This document shows, in pieces, positions 59,292 through 64,000 of a stretch of DNA of 64,000 nucleotides. The notes beneath the pieces are model-generated. The model was given only the letters and a program-made list of their open reading frames with translations, was not told the DNA's origin and made no database searches. Each line of letters starts with the position of its first letter. Within the stretch, counting starts at the first letter, position 1. The position numbers and the translations under genes were made by a program. Source of the DNA: Nitrincola tibetensis (GTDB lineage: Bacteria; Pseudomonadota; Gammaproteobacteria; Pseudomonadales; Balneatricaceae); contig NZ_QKRX01000010.1 of NCBI RefSeq assembly GCF_003284585.1, positions 1-64,000 on the forward strand. The letters are read 5' to 3'.

Positions 59292-60262
59292 TGGGTGAGT
59301 TTGAACTGATTCGTCGTTATTTTGCACGGGAATCATTGAATGACCCGAGTGTCTATTTAGGTATAGGTGATGACTGTGCGCTCTTATGTCCCCCTACAGG
59401 GCAGCTACTGGCAGTGTCTATTGACACTCTGGTAGAGGGCGTGCATTTCTTGCCCGGGACGCCTGGGGATAAAGTCGCCTCTCGATTGCTGGGTGCGGCA
59501 GTGAGTGATTTGGCTGCCATGGCCGCAACGCCAGCTTGGTTTACCCTTGCACTTTCAATGCCGAGTTTTGATCAAGACTGGTTGGAGCCTTTTGCCTCGT
59601 GTTTGGCCGAGACTGCGCAAGGCTTAGGGATACATCTGGTCGGAGGAGACACTACGCGAGGGCCTTTAACGCTGAGCGTTCAAGTCCATGGTTTTGTTGA
59701 GCCTAGTCTGGCATTGAAGCGTTCGGGCGCACAAGTTGGCGACATTATTGCGGTAACGGGATATTTGGGTGAAAGTAAGGGAGGCTTAGAGTCTTTATTA
59801 AAGGAGGAGCCCGAAACCCCAACTATCGCACATTTGCGGCAAAGATTTTATGCACCGACACCTAGAATTAAGCTGGCTCGAGCGCTGGCACCCTTTATCC
59901 ACAGTGCTATAGATATCTCCGATGGTTTTTTGGCAGACCTGAAACACATCCTTAAGGCCAGCCACGTTGGCGCCAAGGTGGATGCAGATGCTGTACTTTT
60001 ATCTCATGAGTTACTCGCGTTTGCAGGCAATACAGCGTTGGCACGGCAATGGGCATTAACGGGTGGAGAGGATTTTGAGCTGTGTTTGACCTTGCCATCA
60101 GAGCATTGGGAGCATTGCCAGCGTAAAGCACAAGCCTTGTCGATTCCCTTAACCTGTGTTGGTGAGATTACGAATACAGATGCTCTCGATATTTGGGAAT
60201 CTGGGCATAAAGTTCACTACACGCAAGATGGTTACGATCATTTTAGGAGTTCAAATGGCTAA
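59291..60262 (+). CDS. thiL: thiamine-monophosphate kinase
   Basis: ThiL phosphorylates thiamine monophosphate to the active diphosphate. The product has 323 residues (E. coli 325). The N-terminal GEFELIRRYFAR and GIGDDCALLCP, the Mg/ATP motif SIDTLVEGVHFLPG and GGDTTRGPLTLSV, and AIDISDGFLADLKHI identify it. It overlaps nusB at the start and pgpA at the end by eight bases. Confidence 0.96.
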   Translation: MGEFELIRRYFARESLNDPSVYLGIGDDCALLCPPTGQLLAVSIDTLVEGVHFLPGTPGDKVASRLLGAAVSDLAAMAATPAWFTLALSMPSFDQDWLEPFASCLAETAQGLGIHLVGGDTTRGPLTLSVQVHGFVEPSLALKRSGAQVGDIIAVTGYLGESKGGLESLLKEEPETPTIAHLRQRFYAPTPRIKLARALAPFIHSAIDISDGFLADLKHILKASHVGAKVDADAVLLSHELLAFAGNTALARQWALTGGEDFELCLTLPSEHWEHCQRKAQALSIPLTCVGEITNTDALDIWESGHKVHYTQDGYDHFRSSNG

Positions 60263-60731
60263 GACCCCTGCATCAGTTTGGTCCAATCCTGTGCATTTTT
60301 TGGCGTTTGGTTTTGGCAGTGGCGCTGCTCCCGTCGCTCCAGGTACCTTTGGCACCTTGGCTGCAGTCCCTTTATGGTGGGGACTGAGTCACTTATCCAC
60401 AGACGCTTATTTACTGGTATTGTTAGTGGCATTCATTATTGGGGTTTGGCTCTGTCATGTGACCTCGGATGATATTGGTGTTCACGATCATGGCGGTATT
60501 GTTTGGGATGAGTTTGTTGGGCTTTGGATAGCTCTATTTGCTGTACCTGCTGAGTGGATCTGGGTGCTGGTCGGCTTTTTATTGTTCCGGTTGTTTGATA
60601 TTTGGAAACCCTGGCCGATTGCTTGGGTGGATAAACGAGTTGCGGGTGGTATGGGCATCATGCTTGATGATGTGATCGCAGGTGTCTATGCCTTAATTGT
60701 TATTCAGCTGTTGCTGGTTGTTTTTTCTTAA
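60255..60731 (+). CDS. pgpA: phosphatidylglycerophosphatase A
   Basis: PgpA is an inner-membrane enzyme that dephosphorylates phosphatidylglycerol phosphate. ATG 60255 after TAGGAG gives 158 residues. The family motifs HFLAFGFGSGAAPVAPGTFG and HDHGGIVWDEFVGLW, with the acidic metal-binding residues, and RLFDIWKPWPIAWVDK are present, with about four hydrophobic segments. Confidence 0.94.
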   Translation: MAKTPASVWSNPVHFLAFGFGSGAAPVAPGTFGTLAAVPLWWGLSHLSTDAYLLVLLVAFIIGVWLCHVTSDDIGVHDHGGIVWDEFVGLWIALFAVPAEWIWVLVGFLLFRLFDIWKPWPIAWVDKRVAGGMGIMLDDVIAGVYALIVIQLLLVVFS

Positions 60732-60743
60732 CAGGATATCCCC

Positions 60744-61361
60744 TTGTCAATAGAATTTGTTGCTCAGTCTAAATTGCCTACCCCTTGGGGTGTGTTCACC
60801 ATGGTAGGTTTTGATGATACTGCAACCGGTAAAGAGCATGTGGCATTGGTGTGCGGCGACGTAACGGGGCCCGAGCCTGTCCTTGCGCGGATGCATTCTG
60901 AATGTTTGACCGGTGATGCACTGTTCAGTTTACGTTGTGATTGTGGTTTTCAGTTGCAAGAAGCCTTGCGTCGTATTTCAGAGGAAGGCCGAGGCGTGTT
61001 GTTTTATTTAAGACAAGAGGGACGAGGGATTGGCCTGTTAAATAAAATCAAAGCCTACCACTTGCAAGATGGTGGTGCCGATACGGTCGAAGCGAACGAA
61101 CAGCTTGGATTTGCAGCGGATATGCGTGACTATTCAATCTGTTTACCGATGATGCGTCATTTAGGGGTTGAGTCTGTGCGATTAATGACCAATAACCCTC
61201 GTAAAGTCAAAGCGTTGGAAATGGCTGGTGTGCCAGTGGCTGAAAGGGTTCCGCTACAAGTCGGTAAAAATCGTCATAATGAGCACTATTTACAAACCAA
61301 AATGGGTAAGCTTGGCCATATGATGCAGGAAGAGCATTTTAAGACCGATGATGCCTCTTAA
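60744..61361 (+). CDS. ribA: GTP cyclohydrolase II
   Basis: RibA opens GTP in the first committed step of riboflavin synthesis. TTG 60744, eight bases after AGGA, gives 205 residues (E. coli 196). The zinc cysteines Cys54, Cys65 and Cys67 lie in [20 protein letters not shown], and [14 protein letters not shown] is intact, in contrast to the degenerate domain of the ribBA product. Confidence 0.96.
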   Translation: MSIEFVAQSKLPTPWGVFTMVGFDDTATGKEHVALVCGDVTGPEPVLARMHSECLTGDALFSLRCDCGFQLQEALRRISEEGRGVLFYLRQEGRGIGLLNKIKAYHLQDGGADTVEANEQLGFAADMRDYSICLPMMRHLGVESVRLMTNNPRKVKALEMAGVPVAERVPLQVGKNRHNEHYLQTKMGKLGHMMQEEHFKTDDAS

Positions 61362-61375
61362 GGTAGCTGATTTTA

Positions 61376-61418
61376 AAGCATCTATTCAGAGCTGAACTTA
61401 AATCCTGAATAGATGCTT
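61376..61418. terminator. long hairpin between convergent ribA and dxs
   Basis: AAGCATCTATTCAG (61376-61389) pairs perfectly with CTGAATAGATGCTT (61405-61418) over a 15-base loop, a 14-bp stem midway between the two stop codons. T runs are short on both sides, so it is a probable but not ideal bidirectional terminator. Confidence 0.7.
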
Positions 61419-61431
61419 CGCAATAAGGTGT

Positions 61432-63210
61432 TTACTCATTTCTTAAAGCGAGTATGCGCTCACTAATGTGTTCAATCGATAAACCACACATATCCAGTTG
61501 TTCTTCGCGCGTGGCATGTTCTATCCACTCATCCGGTATACCAAGACATACGAGCTTATTGCCCATACGATTTGCGTGTAAAAATTCGCTGATTGCCGAC
61601 CCGGCACCCCCAGATAGACTATGATCCTCTAAGGTGACGAGCGTTGCATATTGACGGCAAAGGTCAGTGAGTATTTCTGAATGTAAAGGCTTAACGCAGC
61701 GCATATCGACGACACTGATGTCTAAGGCTTCGGCAACAGCTTGAGCCCTTGCTAATAGGGGACCAAAATTTAATAGGGCGATCTTTTTCGATCCTTGGTA
61801 AGCAATATAGGGCTCTGGGTAGGCGGGTGTTTCGACTGCTAAGCCCCAAGTCTCTGCTGTACCACGGGGGTAACGCACGGCGACAGGCCCTGATTGCTGA
61901 TAGCCAAACTCCAAGGCTTGCACTAACTCCGCTTCATTTGCAGGTGTTAGTAAGGTCATGTTGGGAAGCGTGCGAAGAAATGCTAGGTCATAATTACCGG
62001 CATGTGTTGCGCCGTCTTCGCCGACTAAGCCTGCGCGGTCAACAGCAAACAGAACATCGAGTTTTTGGATGGCAACATCGTGAATCACTTGATCATACGC
62101 GCGTTGTAAAAATGTAGAGTAAATGGCAACGACGGGTTTCATACCTTTAATCGCCAATCCTGCCGCGAACGTAACGGCATGCTGTTCAGCAATCGCAACG
62201 TCAAAATAACGATCAGGAAACATCTCAGAAAAGCGCACTAGATCAGATCCTTCGCGCATGGCGGGGGTAATGGCGACGATGCGTGAATCCGTCGCTGCTT
62301 TTTGACATATCCAGCGTCCAAAGATATTGCAAAACTTGGGTGAAGGTGTGGGTTTGTTTGGTGGTGTTAAGGGGTCAATTTTACTAATCGCATGAAAGCC
62401 GACGGGGTCGGCTTCAGCTGGCGCATAGCCTTTGCCTTTGCGGGTGATAACGTGTAAGAACTGCGGTCCTTTAGCCACTAATACGCGATCTAAATTGACG
62501 ATTAGATCCGACAGGTTGTGTCCATCAATGGGGCCTGTATATTCAAAGGCTAAGGCTTCAAACAGCGCGGCGGTTGTTTTACCATCGGTTTTGTTCTTTA
62601 AGTTATTTGCCAGATAGGTTGCGAGCCCGCCTTCATTGCGTGAAATCGACATGTCATTGTCATTGAGAATGACTAGAAGGTCAGCTTGGGTATGTGCAGC
62701 ATGGTTTAATGCTTCAAACGCCATCCCTGCTGTCATTGCACCGTCCCCAATTACGGCAACGGATTTATGAGAAAGCCCTTTCAATCGGAATGCCAATGCG
62801 GCGCCAAGTGCTGCGCTAATTGAAGTGCTGGAATGACCTGTGCCAAACGCATCGTAGGGGCTTTCATCTGGCTTGGGAAAAGGAGCCAGACCCTGTGCTT
62901 GACGCATGCTGAGCATGGCTTCTTTCCGCCCTGTTAAGATTTTATGCGGATAGCACTGATGCCCCACATCCCAGACAAGAAAATCGTCAGGCGTGTTTAA
63001 GCAATGGTGGAGCGCTAGGGTCAATTCAACCACGCCTAAGCCTGCACCAAAATGCCCCCCGGTTTGTGCGGTTGAGTAGAGCAACCATAGACGCACTTCA
63101 TGGGCAAGTTGTGTGAGGCTATCGACTGACAGATTACGCAGTTTGTCAGGCGTATCGATTTGGTCGAGCAGCGGAGTATTGGGGCGATTTAGCGGAAAGG
63201 TGTCTAACAT
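61432..63210 (-). CDS. dxs: 1-deoxy-D-xylulose-5-phosphate synthase
   Basis: DXS makes DXP from pyruvate and glyceraldehyde 3-phosphate for isoprenoids, thiamine and pyridoxal. The product has 592 residues, about 28 fewer than E. coli. The ThDP site is GDGAMTAGMAFEALNHA (from about 155) with NDNDMSIS, and the catalytic region VAIAEQHAVTFAAGLAIKGM is present. The shortfall is in the mobile segment after EGGLATYLANN (about residue 203). The ATG overlaps the ispA stop as TAATG. Confidence 0.95.
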   Translation of the reverse strand: MLDTFPLNRPNTPLLDQIDTPDKLRNLSVDSLTQLAHEVRLWLLYSTAQTGGHFGAGLGVVELTLALHHCLNTPDDFLVWDVGHQCYPHKILTGRKEAMLSMRQAQGLAPFPKPDESPYDAFGTGHSSTSISAALGAALAFRLKGLSHKSVAVIGDGAMTAGMAFEALNHAAHTQADLLVILNDNDMSISRNEGGLATYLANNLKNKTDGKTTAALFEALAFEYTGPIDGHNLSDLIVNLDRVLVAKGPQFLHVITRKGKGYAPAEADPVGFHAISKIDPLTPPNKPTPSPKFCNIFGRWICQKAATDSRIVAITPAMREGSDLVRFSEMFPDRYFDVAIAEQHAVTFAAGLAIKGMKPVVAIYSTFLQRAYDQVIHDVAIQKLDVLFAVDRAGLVGEDGATHAGNYDLAFLRTLPNMTLLTPANEAELVQALEFGYQQSGPVAVRYPRGTAETWGLAVETPAYPEPYIAYQGSKKIALLNFGPLLARAQAVAEALDISVVDMRCVKPLHSEILTDLCRQYATLVTLEDHSLSGGAGSAISEFLHANRMGNKLVCLGIPDEWIEHATREEQLDMCGLSIEHISERILALRNE

Positions 63211-64000
63211 TAATGATTACGCTCAACAATATAGTCAGCGAGTGCCAATAATGCAGACGAGTTGGCACCATAGTCGTGCAGGCATTTGTGTGCTTGCTCT
63301 TGCAGGGTTAAAAGTTTGTCCTTGGCACCTTGAATGCCAAGCAACGCTGGATAGGTTGGTTTATTGCGCGCTAGGTCTGAACCGGAGGGTTTGCCAAGTG
63401 TCAGTGTATCGCCTTCGATATCCAACAGATCGTCTTTCACTTGAAAGGCGAGTCCGATGATTCGACCAAACCTGGATAAATCCTGAAGTAGCTGTTGGTT
63501 TTGGCAATTGGCCGCTTGTGCACCTAGCGTCAGGCTTGCAGAAATCAGCGCCCCCGTTTTATGACGATGCATGGCTTCGAGTTGATCCAGAGTAAGCGGT
63601 TGATCCTCGTGAGCTAAATCAAATGCCTGCCCTGCTACCATACCTCTGTGGCCTGCAGCAACTGCAAGCGTTTGAATCATTCTGAGTTGAGCGTCAGGCG
63701 TATAAAGGGGTGACGGCCGACTTAACACTTCAAAGGCCAGTGTCAGTAACGCATCTCCGGCTAAAATGGCATTGGCTTCACCAAACTCGATATGACAGGT
63801 GGGTTTGCCTCGACGAAGTTCATCATTGTCCATGGGCGGTAAGTCGTCATGGATTAGCGAGTAGGTATGAATCATTTCAATGGCGGCAGCCGGTGCTAGT
63901 GCTTTCTCGTCATTTGCGCCACAAAATGCATTGGCAAGGAATACCAATGCTGGACGTATGCGTTTTCCGCCCTGTAGCAGAGAGTAACGCATGGCATTTT
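63210..64000 (-). CDS. ispA: (2E,6E)-farnesyl diphosphate synthase, 5' end outside window
   Basis: IspA condenses IPP with DMAPP and GPP to farnesyl diphosphate. About 263 codons are visible. The frame stays open to the window edge (AMRYSLLQGGKRIRP), so roughly 30 N-terminal residues are missing. The first Asp-rich motif lies in SLIHDDLPPMDNDELRRGKP and the second in FQVKDDLLDIEGD. It is coupled to dxs by a TAATG overlap, the standard ispA-dxs pair. Confidence 0.95.
   Translation of the reverse strand, partial: NAMRYSLLQGGKRIRPALVFLANAFCGANDEKALAPAAAIEMIHTYSLIHDDLPPMDNDELRRGKPTCHIEFGEANAILAGDALLTLAFEVLSRPSPLYTPDAQLRMIQTLAVAAGHRGMVAGQAFDLAHEDQPLTLDQLEAMHRHKTGALISASLTLGAQAANCQNQQLLQDLSRFGRIIGLAFQVKDDLLDIEGDTLTLGKPSGSDLARNKPTYPALLGIQGAKDKLLTLQEQAHKCLHDYGANSSALLALADYIVERNH

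Overview
The window is a chromosomal segment of a gammaproteobacterium. Ribosomal-protein gene order, the ponA-pilMNOPQ-aroKB-damX-gltBD block, a MapZ-type PilZ protein beside radA, and type IV pilus genes controlled by an AlgZ/AlgR-like pair point to the Oceanospirillales/Pseudomonadales side of the class. Genus cannot be fixed by reading alone. No rRNA, tRNA, CRISPR array, insertion sequence or prophage is visible. No gene-free stretch exceeds 300 bases.

Layout. (1) 1-14177, all + strand: the tail of tuf, then the S10, spc and alpha operons (rpsJ to rplQ, with secY, rpmJ and rpoA), closed by a strong terminator. Several RNA hairpins lie between these genes, including a terminator-like hairpin between rplN and rplX and a likely promoter and S4-type leader before rpsM. 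(2) 14309-16681, - strand: mrcA (PBP1A), divergent from the pilMNOPQ-aroK-aroB-damX block (16829-24991), which is followed by gltB and gltD (to 31147). (3) 31243-47811, all - strand: a block lying between gltD and hemE. Read in its own direction it holds an AraC regulator, putA, a separate gene for the PutA C-terminal domain, a periplasmic-sensor diguanylate cyclase, algZ, algR, and the minor-pilin operon fimT-pilV-pilW-pilX-(43-aa ORF)-pilY1-pilE. (4) 48015-51173, + strand: hemE, carbonic anhydrase and radA, then mapZ-like and ettA on the - strand. (5) 53560-61361, + strand: glyA, nrdR and a riboflavin/nusB/thiL/pgpA cluster ending in ribA. It converges on dxs and the 5'-truncated ispA (- strand).

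How the genes work together. The ribosomal block makes most of the r-proteins, the translocon channel and the RNA polymerase alpha subunit. The two pilus loci supply the type IV pilus alignment complex and secretin (PilMNOPQ) and the priming/tip complex (minor pilins plus PilY1). AlgZ/AlgR, adjacent to the minor-pilin operon, is the obvious candidate regulator. The diguanylate cyclase and the MapZ-like c-di-GMP receptor add second-messenger control of surface behaviour. GltBD assimilates ammonia and PutA feeds proline carbon into glutamate.

The most interesting observations are: a PutA split into two overlapping genes, with its C-terminal ALDH-like domain and conserved C-terminal motif made as a separate protein; a PilY1 carrying an N-terminal F-type-lectin/discoidin-like domain; an unrecognised 43-aa ORF coupled by an ATGA overlap to pilY1; and a 14-bp direct repeat with 21-bp spacing upstream of fimT that could be an AlgR (LytTR) site.
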